DNA of 64,000 nucleotides, from positions 2,852,001 to 2,916,000 of the forward strand of contig NZ_CP031598.1 in the NCBI RefSeq assembly GCF_008728195.1, written 5' to 3'. Source of the stretch: Roseovarius indicus. GTDB lineage: Bacteria > Pseudomonadota > Alphaproteobacteria > Rhodobacterales > Rhodobacteraceae. Below, piece after piece: positions 34,003 to 43,437 of the stretch (within the stretch, counting starts at the first letter, position 1; every line of letters starts with the position of its first letter). The translations under genes and the position numbers were made by a program. The notes under the pieces were generated by a model. The model was not told the DNA's origin. It saw only the letters and a program-made list of their open reading frames with translations, and made no database searches.

Positions 34003-35469
34003 TCAGTCCAGCGCATAGCGAACGTTCTTCAACTGGGTGTCGTCCAGAAGCGCGTCCTTCCCGCGCTCCTTGCCGAACCCGCTCATCCGGAAGCCGCCGA
34101 ACGGGGCGTCTACCGAAACCTTGCGGCCCGCGTTGATGCAGACCGTGCCGGCGCGTATCTGGCGTACCGCGCGCATGGCCCGGCCGCTGTCGCGGGTGAA
34201 GACCGCGGCGGCGAGGCCGTATTCCGTGTCATTGGCGAGGGCGATACCCTCATCCTCGGTGTCGAAGGTCAGCACGCTCTGGACCGGGCCGAAGAGTTCC
34301 TCCCGCGTGGTCGCCATGTCGCTGCGGGCGTTGAGGATCAGGGCGGGCGGCAGGTAATAGCCCGCGCCAAGGTCGTCTCGGCCCTCCAGCTCGACATAGC
34401 GGCGCACCTCGGCGCCCTCCTCTTCCGCCTTTGCAAGACAGCCCGCGATCCGGTCGCGCTGGGCGGCGCTGACCACCGGGCCCATCTGCGTGTCTTTCTC
34501 GTTGGCCGGACCCACATGCACGCCGCGCAACCGCTCTTCCAGCCGCGCGACGAAGGCGTCATGCAACTCGCGATGCACGATCAGCCGTGTACAGGCCGCA
34601 CAGACCTGGCCGGAATTGCGCACGTTGTCGGTGAAGGCCGCCTCGACCGCGGCCTCCAGATCGGCATCCTCCATCACCAGAAGGGGCGACTTGCCGCCCA
34701 GTTCCAGCGTCAGCCGTTTCATGCCGTGGCCCGCCGCCTGGAAAATCCGCCGCCCCGTGACGGTGCCCCCGGTGAAGGAGATCTTGCCCACGTCCGGGTG
34801 CGTGACCAGCCGCATTCCCGGCTCGGCGCCCCCATGGATCACGTTCAGCGTCCCGGGCGGCAGATCGGCCTCCCGCGCGCATTCGGCCAGCAGCGCCGAC
34901 GACAGCGGCGTCACCTCCGAGGGCTTCAGCACGGCGGTATTCCCCGCCGCCAGCGCCGGCGCGATCTTCAGCACCGCCAGAAGCGCCGGGTAGTTCCACG
35001 GCGTGATCAGCCCGCAGATGCCGATGGGCTCGCGCAGGGTGAAATCCGCCAGCGTCGGGTCCGAGACGTTGAGCGTCTCGCCCGACAGCCCCAGCAGGAT
35101 GCCGGCATAATACTCCACCGAGTCCGCCAGCCCCTCCATCTCGGTCGAGGTGATCGAGATGGGCCGCCCCACATCCATCGTCTCGGCCAGCGCAAAATCC
35201 TCGGCCCGCGCCCGTATCGCATCGGCAAAGCGCATCAGGTACCGCGAACGGGCCTTGGGCGTCAGCGTGCCCCAGGTCGTCTCGAAAGCCTTGCGCGCCG
35301 CCGCGACCGCCCGGTCGGCATCCGCTTCGCCCGCCTCGGCAAACCGCGCCAGCACCGCGCCGGTCGAGGGGTTCATCGCCTCGAATGTCTGCCCGCTCTC
35401 GGCCGCGACGGCCTCGCCGCCGATCAGCAGCGGCCAGGGCGTGTCGGTCATGGTGAAATGGGTGGTCAT
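34003..35469 (-). CDS. NAD(P)-dependent aldehyde dehydrogenase
   Basis: 488 residues from ATG 35469, overlapping the dehydratase stop by four bases. ITPWNYPALLAVLKIAPALAAGNTAVLKPSE cofactor segment, Glu256 in LTLELGGKS and the nucleophile Cys290 in NSGQVCAACTR. General ALDH family; in this operon it probably oxidises a semialdehyde or a 2-keto-acid semialdehyde formed after dehydration of the sugar acid. The frame is open upstream to 35826 but that part is antisense-like and lacks homology. Confidence 0.93.
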   Translation of the reverse strand: MTTHFTMTDTPWPLLIGGEAVAAESGQTFEAMNPSTGAVLARFAEAGEADADRAVAAARKAFETTWGTLTPKARSRYLMRFADAIRARAEDFALAETMDVGRPISITSTEMEGLADSVEYYAGILLGLSGETLNVSDPTLADFTLREPIGICGLITPWNYPALLAVLKIAPALAAGNTAVLKPSEVTPLSSALLAECAREADLPPGTLNVIHGGAEPGMRLVTHPDVGKISFTGGTVTGRRIFQAAGHGMKRLTLELGGKSPLLVMEDADLEAAVEAAFTDNVRNSGQVCAACTRLIVHRELHDAFVARLEERLRGVHVGPANEKDTQMGPVVSAAQRDRIAGCLAKAEEEGAEVRRYVELEGRDDLGAGYYLPPALILNARSDMATTREELFGPVQSVLTFDTEDEGIALANDTEYGLAAAVFTRDSGRAMRAVRQIRAGTVCINAGRKVSVDAPFGGFRMSGFGKERGKDALLDDTQLKNVRYALD

Positions 35470-37163
35470 CGTTTGCGATCCTCCGAAACCTCGCGCCCGG
35501 GGCGCAGAACGCCGCCGCGGCTGAGCGGTGTGACAAGCTGCTGGTAAAAGCCGAGCCAGCCGTCGCGCATCTTGAAAGCCGGGCCGGTGGCCGCCTTCTG
35601 CCGTGCGGCAAGCGTGTCCTCCGCGACCAGCAGGTCGACAGCCCGCGCCGCCAGTTCGATCCGGATCGCGTCGCCATCCCGCACCAGCGCCAGCGGCCCG
35701 CCGCTGGCGGCCTCGGGCATGACCTGCCCCACGACGATGCCGCGATTGAGCCCCGACAGCTGGCCATCGGTGACAAGGGCCACGCTGCCCGCCAGCCGGC
35801 TGCCCGCCAGCGCGGCGGCAAACCAAGAGGCCGAGGCGACACCCGGCCCGCCAAGCGCGCCGAGCCCGCGCAGGACAACCACGTCGCCCTCGACGATCTC
35901 GCCAGCTTCCAACGCATCGAGCGCCGCCTTCTGCGTCTCGTAAACCCGTGCCGGACCTTCGAAAACGAGATCGGCATAAGCCCCCGTGCCCAGCTTCATG
36001 ATCGCCCCTTCGGGCGCCAGGCTTCCCTTCAGCACCATCAGCGAGGGCCCGGCCGAAACCGGCGCCGCCATCGTGGCCACGTCACCGCTCTCCACCGCCT
36101 CGAACGCATCCAGCCGCGCGCCCAGCGTCTGCCCGTCGACGCCCATCGCGCCCTCGTGCAGCACGCCGCGCAGCCGGCTCATGATCGCCTGCGTGCCGCC
36201 CGCCGCGTCGAGCTGTTCTATCCGTCCCTCGCCGTTGGGCTTGATCGCGCAAAGCACCGGCACCTTGCCGTCGAGCCCCGCGAAGACGTCGTAGATATCG
36301 ACCGGCACCTGCCCCTCTTCGGCCACGGCCTGCATGTGGCGCATGACGTTGATCGAGGTGCTGAGCGCCATCGCCACGGCGGCGGCGTTCTCGAACGCTT
36401 CCGGCGTCAGGATCTTGGAAGGCCGCAGATCCTCCCACACCATCTCGACAATCCGCGCCCCGGCGGCGCGGGCGCGCTCATACATCCGTTCGCTTTCGGC
36501 GGCCACCGGCGCGCTGCCCGGCAGGGCCATGCCAAGCGCCTCGGTCATGATATGCATCGAATTGGCCGTGCCCATCCCGGCACAGACCCCCGGCCCCGCC
36601 ACGGCCACCCGCGACATGCAGGCGATGTCGGAGATATCGAGCTCCCCCGACCCCAGCTTGCCGACGCTTTCAAAGACATCCTCGATATCCACCGTCTCGC
36701 CGTTGAGCGCGCCACAGGCCTGGTAGCCGCCGATCACCAGCAGCGTCGGAATATCCAGCCGCGCCGCTGCCATCAGCTGCGCCGGCGCCGTCTTGTCGCA
36801 GGAGGCCAGGCACACCATCGCGTCCAACTGCGGGCCTTCGACCGACACCTCGATATCGTTCACCACGAGGTCGCGCGACGGCAGGATGTAACTGCCCGAC
36901 GAGCCTGCGCAGTGGATGAAATCGCTGGGCGCGGTGGTCTTCACGACAAAGGGCAACGCCCCTGCCGCCCGCACCGCCTCGCTCACCGCCTCGGCCACCC
37001 GGTCGAGATGCGAGAAACAGCTCGACAGCTCCGACGAAGTGTTGATGATGGCGATCTTGGGCTTGTCCATGTCGGCCTCGTCGATGCCGAGCGCAATCCA
37101 CTGCGCGCGGCGCAGGGCCCAGATCGTGCTGCCTTCCTCGAAATTGCTCCTGAGCTTTCTCAT
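35466..37163 (-). CDS. IlvD/Edd-family sugar-acid dehydratase
   Basis: 565 residues. The Fe-S ligands appear at Cys49 (SSCFSH), Cys122 (SCDKTAPAQ) and Cys194 (GVCAGMGTANSMH); GYQACGALNGE and DGQLSGLNRGIVVGQVMPEAASGGP close the active site. The family dehydrates 2,3-dihydroxy acids. Length and context (TRAP importer, ALDH, GMC) favour a sugar-acid dehydratase such as for aldonates over the valine pathway enzyme. Overlaps both neighbours by four bases, so tightly coupled. Confidence 0.93.
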   Translation of the reverse strand: MRKLRSNFEEGSTIWALRRAQWIALGIDEADMDKPKIAIINTSSELSSCFSHLDRVAEAVSEAVRAAGALPFVVKTTAPSDFIHCAGSSGSYILPSRDLVVNDIEVSVEGPQLDAMVCLASCDKTAPAQLMAAARLDIPTLLVIGGYQACGALNGETVDIEDVFESVGKLGSGELDISDIACMSRVAVAGPGVCAGMGTANSMHIMTEALGMALPGSAPVAAESERMYERARAAGARIVEMVWEDLRPSKILTPEAFENAAAVAMALSTSINVMRHMQAVAEEGQVPVDIYDVFAGLDGKVPVLCAIKPNGEGRIEQLDAAGGTQAIMSRLRGVLHEGAMGVDGQTLGARLDAFEAVESGDVATMAAPVSAGPSLMVLKGSLAPEGAIMKLGTGAYADLVFEGPARVYETQKAALDALEAGEIVEGDVVVLRGLGALGGPGVASASWFAAALAGSRLAGSVALVTDGQLSGLNRGIVVGQVMPEAASGGPLALVRDGDAIRIELAARAVDLLVAEDTLAARQKAATGPAFKMRDGWLGFYQQLVTPLSRGGVLRPGREVSEDRKR

Positions 37164-38527
37164 CGCGCGGCCTCCAGTTCGGCCCCGGCGGGCTGGAATG
37201 TCTCGGGCTGGCCGTCACCGAGGAAGGCGCCCCGCTTCGCCAACTCTGCCCGCAACGCCGGCACATCAAGCGCCCGAAGGTCGCCGCCATGCCGCGCCGC
37301 CGCCATCGCCGCACCAATCCCCGCCGCCTCGCCCATGGCGAAACACGTCCCCGCCACCCGTAGCGACGCCTGCGCCACGTGGGTGGCGGAGACACAGCGC
37401 CCCGCCATCACCAGCCCGCCGATCCCCTTCGGCAGAAGGCAGCGCCACGGGATCTGGTAGAACGTCCCATCCGGCAGCCAGACCCAGCGGGTCGCCCGAT
37501 CGGCGCCGTGCTCCTCGACCGGCCAGGCACAGGCGGCGATGCCGTCCTCGTACCGCGCCCCCGACAGCACTTCGTCCTCGTCGATCGTGTAATCGCCCGC
37601 GATCCGGCGGCTTTCCCGCACACCGATCTGCGCGCCGGTGTCCAGCAGCCAGGCATTGGCATAGCCCGGCACGTGCTGGCGAAAGGCCTCGAGATACAGC
37701 TCGGCCATCCGCCGGCCCTTGGCCTCGGCCTCGCTCATCTCGCGCACCGAAAGCGGGTTGGGCGGGCGCCCGTCCACGTCGACGCGGGTGATGTTGAGAT
37801 GCACGACCTCGGCGTTGAAGGCAAAGATGCCGCCCGCCGTGCGCGGCAGATCGAACCCCGCGGCCACGGCGGCCTCGAGATGCCGGTGCAATGCCGCGCG
37901 GTCGGTCTTCTCGACCGCCTTGGTATCGACACCGCCAAAGCGGATCATCGTCGTCGGGAATTGCAGGTCTTCGACGTCACAGCGCCACTCGGCCCCGGCC
38001 AGCGCGGCGATCTGGCCGTCGCCGGTCGTGTCGACCACGACACCGGCCTCGACGCCCCAGCGCCCATCGATCGACTCGAAGATCACACCGCCCACGCGCC
38101 CCTCGCGCCGGATCACCTCGACCGCCAGCGAATGGAAGCGCACGGCAACGCCGGCCTCCTCCATCAGGTCATCGGCCACCCGCTTCATCGGCTCGGGGTG
38201 ATAGGGCAGCGACGCGGTCTGAAGCCAGACCTTGGGCGCATTGGCCCCGCCGCGCCGTGCCAGCCTGTCGATGATCTCGTCCGCGAGCCCCCGCACCAGC
38301 CGCTGCACCCGGCCGCCATCCAGTCCGTAAAGCCCGCATATGCTGCCAAGCGTGACCGAGGTCAGCGTACCGCCCAGGAACCCCATCCGCTCGACCAGCA
38401 TGACGCTGGCGCCGGTCCGCGCCGCCGCAACCGCCGCCGCGATCCCGGCCGAGCCGCCGCCCACCACCAGCACATCGACGCGCTCGCGGATTTCGGTCTG
38501 CCGTTCGGCCTCGGTGATATTCGTCAT
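37160..38527 (-). CDS. FAD-dependent oxidoreductase (FAD_oxidored family)
   Basis: 455 residues from ATG 38527, overlapping the lacI stop. N-terminal Rossmann motif VDVLVVGGGSAGIAAAVAAARTG, ERMGFLGGTLTSVTLGSICGLYG, VVDTTGDGQIAALAGAEW and the C-terminal IPWRCLLPKGIGGLVMAGRCVSATHVAQASLRV are typical of the FAD_oxidored group found in carbohydrate operons. It probably oxidises a hydroxyl of the substrate; the exact step is unknown. Confidence 0.9.
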   Translation of the reverse strand: MTNITEAERQTEIRERVDVLVVGGGSAGIAAAVAAARTGASVMLVERMGFLGGTLTSVTLGSICGLYGLDGGRVQRLVRGLADEIIDRLARRGGANAPKVWLQTASLPYHPEPMKRVADDLMEEAGVAVRFHSLAVEVIRREGRVGGVIFESIDGRWGVEAGVVVDTTGDGQIAALAGAEWRCDVEDLQFPTTMIRFGGVDTKAVEKTDRAALHRHLEAAVAAGFDLPRTAGGIFAFNAEVVHLNITRVDVDGRPPNPLSVREMSEAEAKGRRMAELYLEAFRQHVPGYANAWLLDTGAQIGVRESRRIAGDYTIDEDEVLSGARYEDGIAACAWPVEEHGADRATRWVWLPDGTFYQIPWRCLLPKGIGGLVMAGRCVSATHVAQASLRVAGTCFAMGEAAGIGAAMAAARHGGDLRALDVPALRAELAKRGAFLGDGQPETFQPAGAELEAAR

Positions 38528-39561
38528 TCCGCCTTGTCCTTCTGCCCGCCCTTGCGGGCCCGCGCCGTGCTGCGCCGGATCATCATGTCGACCGGGTGCA
38601 CGATGCGCCTTGGTTCCAGTTCCGGCTGGGCCAGCCGTTCGAGCAGCAGCGCCACGCCATCCTCGACGATCTTGCGCACCGGCTGGCGCACCGTTGTCAG
38701 CGACAGGGTCGACCACGACGCCTGTTCCACATCGTCGAACCCCACGACCCAGCACTCCTCGGGCACCCGGACGCCCGCCTCGAACGCCCCGTCGAGCGCG
38801 CCGAGCGCCAGCAGGTCGTTGGCGCAGAACACCGCGTCGGGCGGGTCGGCCAGGTCGAGCAGCGACTGCATCGCCGTCCGTCCGCTTTCATGCGAGAACG
38901 GCACCCGGCGGGTGAGCGAGCTTTCCAGCGTCACGCCGCGCCGCTCCAGTTCCTCGAGGAACCCCGCCTCGCGGTCGCGCACCGTGCTCACCTCCAGCGA
39001 GCCGCTGATGAACCCGATCCGCCTGCGCCCGTGGTCGAGCAGGTAGCTCGCCACCGCCGCCCCGCCCGCGCGGTTGTCGCTCGACACCTGGTCACAGCTC
39101 AGGTCGTCGATCGTCCGGTTGATCAGCACCAGCGGCGCGGCCGAGCGGATCGCCTCTTCCAGAACCGGAGAGCTGCGCGTCACGGCGGCAAAGATCACCC
39201 CGTCGACCAGCGACTGGCTGATCGAGTCGATGGCGGCGGTCTCGCCCGTGCCTTCCGTGTCCCACAGGACAACCTTCAGCTCCTTGTCGGCCAGCACCTC
39301 GTTCAGGGCACACAGGATCTCGGTGTAAAGCGGGTTGCTGAGGCGGGCGACGACCACGCCGATCACCCCAAGGCGGCTGGTGCGCATGGCCCGCGCCAGC
39401 ACGTTGGGCCGGTAATCGATCTGCCTTGCCGCTTCGAGAACGCGCTCGCGGGTGTCGGCATTGACGCTCGCCTCGCCCCGGAACACGCGCGACACGGTCG
39501 CCTGCGACACCCCGGCGGCGCGGGCAAGGTCTTTACTGGTGGCACCTGATTTCGATTTCAT
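38524..39561 (-). CDS. LacI-family transcriptional regulator
   Basis: 345 residues. HTH SKDLARAAGVSQATVSRVFRGEASVNADTRERVLEAARQIDYRPNVLARAM, followed by the periplasmic-binding-like effector domain (VIGVVVARLSNPLYTEIL, DAVFCANDLLALGALDGAFEAGVRVPEECWVVGFDDV). First gene of an eight-gene operon it likely controls, with sugar or sugar acid as effector. A perfect palindrome lies 39 bases before its ATG. Confidence 0.94.
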   Translation of the reverse strand: MKSKSGATSKDLARAAGVSQATVSRVFRGEASVNADTRERVLEAARQIDYRPNVLARAMRTSRLGVIGVVVARLSNPLYTEILCALNEVLADKELKVVLWDTEGTGETAAIDSISQSLVDGVIFAAVTRSSPVLEEAIRSAAPLVLINRTIDDLSCDQVSSDNRAGGAAVASYLLDHGRRRIGFISGSLEVSTVRDREAGFLEELERRGVTLESSLTRRVPFSHESGRTAMQSLLDLADPPDAVFCANDLLALGALDGAFEAGVRVPEECWVVGFDDVEQASWSTLSLTTVRQPVRKIVEDGVALLLERLAQPELEPRRIVHPVDMMIRRSTARARKGGQKDKAE

Positions 39562-39599
39562 TTTTCTTCTTTGGAATCATGTTTCCCTGTTGATACGGC

Positions 39600-39615
39600 A
39601 TGACTACGTAGTCAT
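39600..39615. promoter_or_regulatory. Candidate LacI-family operator
   Basis: Perfect 16-bp palindrome ATGACTACGTAGTCAT with central CG, the form expected for LacI-family operators. It is upstream of lacI in the 189-bp gap before the siderophore ABC operon end, so it would regulate the whole leftward sugar-acid operon. Confidence 0.6.
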
Positions 39616-39750
39616 TCAACTGAAATCTTCACCGCCCGTCGGGTCTCCATGACGCTGCAATGCGGAAATGAACGGCTCACACCCCGGCACCCGCCATGGC
39701 AGGCCCGGCGCTCTGAATGCTCAGATGTTCAGGAAAATCAGCCGCCGCGC

Positions 39751-40512
39751 TCAGCGCGCCACGACCACCGGCCGCCCGGCATGTTCCAGCACGTCGAACC
39801 GCGTTTCGTAGATCTCTTCCAGCACCCCGGGCGTCAGGATATCGGCACTCGGCCCGCTGGCGTGAATGCGCCCGTCCTTCATGGCGATCACCCGGTCGGC
39901 CCAGGTGGCCGCCGCGTTGATGTCATGCAGCACCACCACGACCGAGCGCGCCCCCGGCCCCGGCCGGGTCAGCTCGTGCAGCCGGTGCATCAGGTCGCGC
40001 GCATATTTCGGGTCGAGCGCATTGAGCGGCTCATCGAGCAGCAGCCACGGCGTCGACTGCGCCCAGACCATCGCCACCTGCGCCCGCTGCCTCTGCCCGC
40101 CCGAGAGCGTCTCGAGCGCCCGGTCGGCCAGCGGCAAAAGATCGAACGTCTCCAGCGCCGCCTCCGTCAGCCGCGCATCCTCGGCCCCCGGCCGGCCCTG
40201 GTGATGCGGCCAGCGCCCGAAGGCCACCAGCTCCCGCACCGACAGGCGGTTCACGATGGTCTGCGACTGCTGCAACAGCGCCACCGCCCGCGCGCGGTCC
40301 CGGTCCGGCAGCGACAAGACCGGCGCCCCCTCCACATGCACCTCGCCCGCAGCCGGGGTGTTGAGCCCCGCCAGGCAGTGCAACAGGGTCGACTTCCCCG
40401 CCCCGTTCGGCCCGATCAGCGCGGTGATGCCGCCCGCCGGGATCTCCGAAGACACATCCGACAGGATGCACGCCCCGCCCGCCTCGAAGCTCAGGTTGGA
40501 AAAGGAAATCAC
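39751..40512 (-). CDS. Iron-siderophore ABC transporter ATP-binding protein
   Basis: 253 residues. Walker A GPNGAGKST at about 35-43, LSGGQRQRAQVAM signature, LLLDEPLNALD Walker B, and VLHDINAAATWADRVIAMKDG. Belongs to the FepC/FhuC/FatE branch. GTG start at 40512 overlaps the permease stop. Last gene of the four-gene uptake operon. Confidence 0.93.
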   Translation of the reverse strand: MISFSNLSFEAGGACILSDVSSEIPAGGITALIGPNGAGKSTLLHCLAGLNTPAAGEVHVEGAPVLSLPDRDRARAVALLQQSQTIVNRLSVRELVAFGRWPHHQGRPGAEDARLTEAALETFDLLPLADRALETLSGGQRQRAQVAMVWAQSTPWLLLDEPLNALDPKYARDLMHRLHELTRPGPGARSVVVVLHDINAAATWADRVIAMKDGRIHASGPSADILTPGVLEEIYETRFDVLEHAGRPVVVAR

Positions 40513-41453
40513 AGGCGCCTCCGGCCAAGAACGAGAGCAAGGAACAGAAGCCCGCCAAGGAACTCCACGATGACGCCAAGCGCCGATTGCTGACCCATCA
40601 GCCGCTCGAACAGGAACTGCCCGGCGACGAGGATGATCGCCCCGGTCACCGCCGCCGCGGGCAACAGCAACGCATGGCGGCTTTCCGGCACCACCTCGCG
40701 CGCTAGACTGGCGGCAATCAGGCCCAGAAACGTCATCGGCCCCACCAGCGCGGTCGCCGCCGCCACCAGCACCGCCACCAGCGCCAGCGCCTGCATGACC
40801 ACCCTGTCATAGCCAAGCCCCAGCCCCCGCGCCACGGGTCGCCCCAGCGCCGCCACGTCGAGCGCCGGCGCCAGCCGCAAGGCCGCGAGGATCGCCAGCG
40901 CAATCACCACGCCCGCCAGCCCCAGGTTCGCCGTCTCGACGCTGTTGAAACTGGCAAAGGTGGCATATTGCACGATCGAGAACTGCGACGGCTCCAGCAG
41001 CCTCTGCGCGAACTCCGCCAGCCCCCGGAACAGAAGCCCCAGCACGATCCCCGTCAACACCATCCGCGCGATATCCTGCGCCCCGCGCCTGAGCAGCAGG
41101 TGAAACAGCACCAGCGCCGCCCCGGTCATCAGCGCCGCCTCTCCCAGGAAGCTCAGGTTCGGATGCAGCTGCGAAAACCCGATGCCGCCCAGCACAAGAA
41201 CCAGCATCGTCTGCAGGAAGATGAAAAGCGCGTCGAACCCCACGATCCCCGGCGTCAGCAACCGGTTCCCGATCACCGTCTGAAACAGCACCGTCGCCGC
41301 GCCCGTGGCCGCGCCCACCAATATCAGCGCCACCAGCTTCCCCGCCCTGAGCGACAGGATGAACCCCACGGGCTCCCGCAACTGCCATGTCAGGAACACC
41401 AGCGCCGCCACCAGAAGCGCGCCCGTCAGCATCAGCACCCGCCTGTCAGCCAT
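40509..41453 (-). CDS. Iron-siderophore ABC transporter permease (FecCD family)
   Basis: 314 residues from ATG 41453, overlapping the first permease by eight bases. FecCD-type: GAATGAATVLFQTVIGNRLLTPGIVGFDALF, GPMTFLGLIAASLAREVVPESRHALLLPAAAVTGAIILV. About nine to ten membrane helices. Pairs with the next permease as a heterodimer, as in FatCD/VctDG systems. Confidence 0.92.
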   Translation of the reverse strand: MADRRVLMLTGALLVAALVFLTWQLREPVGFILSLRAGKLVALILVGAATGAATVLFQTVIGNRLLTPGIVGFDALFIFLQTMLVLVLGGIGFSQLHPNLSFLGEAALMTGAALVLFHLLLRRGAQDIARMVLTGIVLGLLFRGLAEFAQRLLEPSQFSIVQYATFASFNSVETANLGLAGVVIALAILAALRLAPALDVAALGRPVARGLGLGYDRVVMQALALVAVLVAAATALVGPMTFLGLIAASLAREVVPESRHALLLPAAAVTGAIILVAGQFLFERLMGQQSALGVIVEFLGGLLFLALVLGRRRL

Positions 41454-42393
41454 TGGCCCGCCGCCCCGGCCCGGCATTGAGCATCCACAGGAAGACGCAG
41501 GCGCCGAAGACGGCAAAGATCGTCCCCGCCGGGATCTCGTAGGGCGGGCGCACGACCCGCCCGAGGATATCCGCCGCCAGCACCGAGGCCGCTCCCAAAG
41601 CCGCCACCACCGGCAGGTTGGCCCGCAGGTTATCCCCCCGCCAGCGCGACACGATATTGGGCGCCAGCAACCCGACGAATGGCAGATAGCCCACCGTCAC
41701 CACGATCACCGCCGTGATCAGCGCCACCGCCCCCAGCCCGATCACCCGCGTCTGCGCATAGTTGAGCCCGAGGCTCCGCGCCTGCGCCTCGCCAAAACCC
41801 AGCAATGTGATCCGGTCGGCAATGGCGTAAAGCAGCACGGCCACCGCCGCCACCACCCACAACAGCTCGTACCGCCCCTGCATGACGCCCGAGAACTCGC
41901 CCAGCCGCCAGGTGCCCAGGTATTGCATCAGGTCCGTCGTCCACGCGATCCAGACCGCCGAGGCATACAGGATCCCTGCATAGATCAGCCCGACAATCGG
42001 CAGCAGCATCGGGTCCTGCCGGGGAATGGCGCGGGCGAGCATCAGGAACACCCCCATCCCCGCCATCGCCGCGGTCCCGGCCACCGACATCTTGGTCACG
42101 ATGGCCGCGCCGGGCGCCAGTAGCGTGACCGCCAGCAGCCCCAGCATCGCCGATTCCGGCGTGCCGATCAGCGACGGCTCGACCATGCGGTTCTGCACCG
42201 ATTGCTGTACCACCACGCCCGACAGCGCCAGCCCCACCCCCGTCAGCAGCGCCGCGGCCGTGCGGGGAAACCGGCTGATCATCAACAGCCAGCCGGCATC
42301 GAGCTCTCCGGAAAAAAGCGACGTGGCGCCAATCGACAGGCTGACCGCCGACAGCCCGCCCAGCAGCAGCGCCCAGGCAACCCATGGCTTCAA
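41446..42393 (-). CDS. Iron-siderophore ABC transporter permease (FecCD family)
   Basis: 315 residues; FRTAAALLTGVGLALSGVVVQQSVQNRMVEPSLIGTPESAMLG and GYLPFVGLLAPNIVSRWRGDNLRANLPVVAALGAASVL are FecCD motifs. The start is TTG at 42393, which overlaps the TGA of the binding-protein gene (TTGA), as at purM-purN. Inner membrane. Confidence 0.92.
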   Translation of the reverse strand: MKPWVAWALLLGGLSAVSLSIGATSLFSGELDAGWLLMISRFPRTAAALLTGVGLALSGVVVQQSVQNRMVEPSLIGTPESAMLGLLAVTLLAPGAAIVTKMSVAGTAAMAGMGVFLMLARAIPRQDPMLLPIVGLIYAGILYASAVWIAWTTDLMQYLGTWRLGEFSGVMQGRYELLWVVAAVAVLLYAIADRITLLGFGEAQARSLGLNYAQTRVIGLGAVALITAVIVVTVGYLPFVGLLAPNIVSRWRGDNLRANLPVVAALGAASVLAADILGRVVRPPYEIPAGTIFAVFGACVFLWMLNAGPGRRANG

Positions 42394-43304
42394 TTATCGG
42401 ACCTCACCTCGCCGAAGGCGGCGATCAACTCGTCCAGCGTGCCCAGCATCGACTGAATGCCACCGCTCGCGATATAGACCGGACCGGCGTCGAGATAGAC
42501 GATCTGGCCGTTCCGCGCGGCGCTGGTCCCGTTCACCAGGGGGTTGTCGAGCGTCGCCGCCGCCGCATTACCCCCAGCCCCGATCGCCGCGCCCCGGTCG
42601 ACCACCAGAAGCCAGTCGGGGTCGATCTCGGCCAGGAACTCGAACGACACCGCCTCGCCATGGGTGTGGGCCGTCACGGTCGGATAGGCTTCGGGCAGCC
42701 CCAGCGCCGTGTGCAGCCAGCCATAACGGCTGTCATCGCCATAGGCCGAAATCTTGCCGCCATTGGTGAGGATGATCAACCCGTCGCCCTTGCCCTGCAC
42801 CACCTTGCGGGCATCCTCGAGCTTCGCGTCAAGCGCCGCGCGAAGCTCTGCCGCCTCGGCCTGCCGCCCGAAAATCTCGCCATAGGCAGAAAGCCTGTCG
42901 CGCGCCTGTCCGACCATGTCGGCGCCCCAGATCGTCATGTCGATGGTGGGCGCGATGCGCTCCAGCGCGGCTTTCTGCGGCGACGACCGGCCGCCGATGA
43001 TGATGAGATCGGGGCCCAACACCGCCAGCGCCTCGAAATCCGGCTCGAACAGGGTGCCGACCTGCGTGGCGCCCTCGGTCGCGGCTTCGAGATATGGCAG
43101 GTAGACAGGGCTCGGCGCCCCGTCCACGGCAACCCCGAGCGCCGCCAGCGTGTCGAGCGCGGCCATGTCGAACACCGCCACGGTCTCGGGATCGGATTGC
43201 ACATCGACGGGCCCGCCCGCCGTGTCCACCGTCACCTGCTCGGCCAACGCCCCGGCGGGGGCGAGAAGACATGCGGCCAGCCCGGCCGCCAGAAGGGATT
43301 TCAT
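42390..43304 (-). CDS. Siderophore-binding periplasmic protein, CeuE/FatB-like
   Basis: 304 residues with signal peptide (MKSLLAAGLAACLLAPAGALAEQ). The mature protein opens VTVDTAGGPVDVQSDPETVAVFDMAALDTLAALGV, the FatB/CeuE/VctP group that binds catechol-type ferric siderophores, with a long backbone helix between lobes. No lipobox, so it is soluble in the periplasm. First gene of the operon; divergent from DUF2218 gene across 133 bp. Confidence 0.92.
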   Translation of the reverse strand: MKSLLAAGLAACLLAPAGALAEQVTVDTAGGPVDVQSDPETVAVFDMAALDTLAALGVAVDGAPSPVYLPYLEAATEGATQVGTLFEPDFEALAVLGPDLIIIGGRSSPQKAALERIAPTIDMTIWGADMVGQARDRLSAYGEIFGRQAEAAELRAALDAKLEDARKVVQGKGDGLIILTNGGKISAYGDDSRYGWLHTALGLPEAYPTVTAHTHGEAVSFEFLAEIDPDWLLVVDRGAAIGAGGNAAAATLDNPLVNGTSAARNGQIVYLDAGPVYIASGGIQSMLGTLDELIAAFGEVRSDN

Positions 43305-43382
43305 CGCAGGGCGCTCCTGAAAACTCTGGGTGCGCTTGGCTTGCGGAAGGCTGGCGGCGCGTGTCGGCCACTGGATACGCCC

Positions 43383-43410
43383 TTGTCAGCGAGACGCGCA
43401 AGGCTTAATT
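43383..43410 (+). promoter_or_regulatory. Probable promoter of the DUF2218 gene
   Basis: TTGTCA at 43383-43388, 16-bp spacer and TTAATT at 43405-43410, 28 bases before the ATG. Confidence 0.4.
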
Positions 43411-43437
43411 CTTTCCAAAACAGTCAGGATTTCCAGA

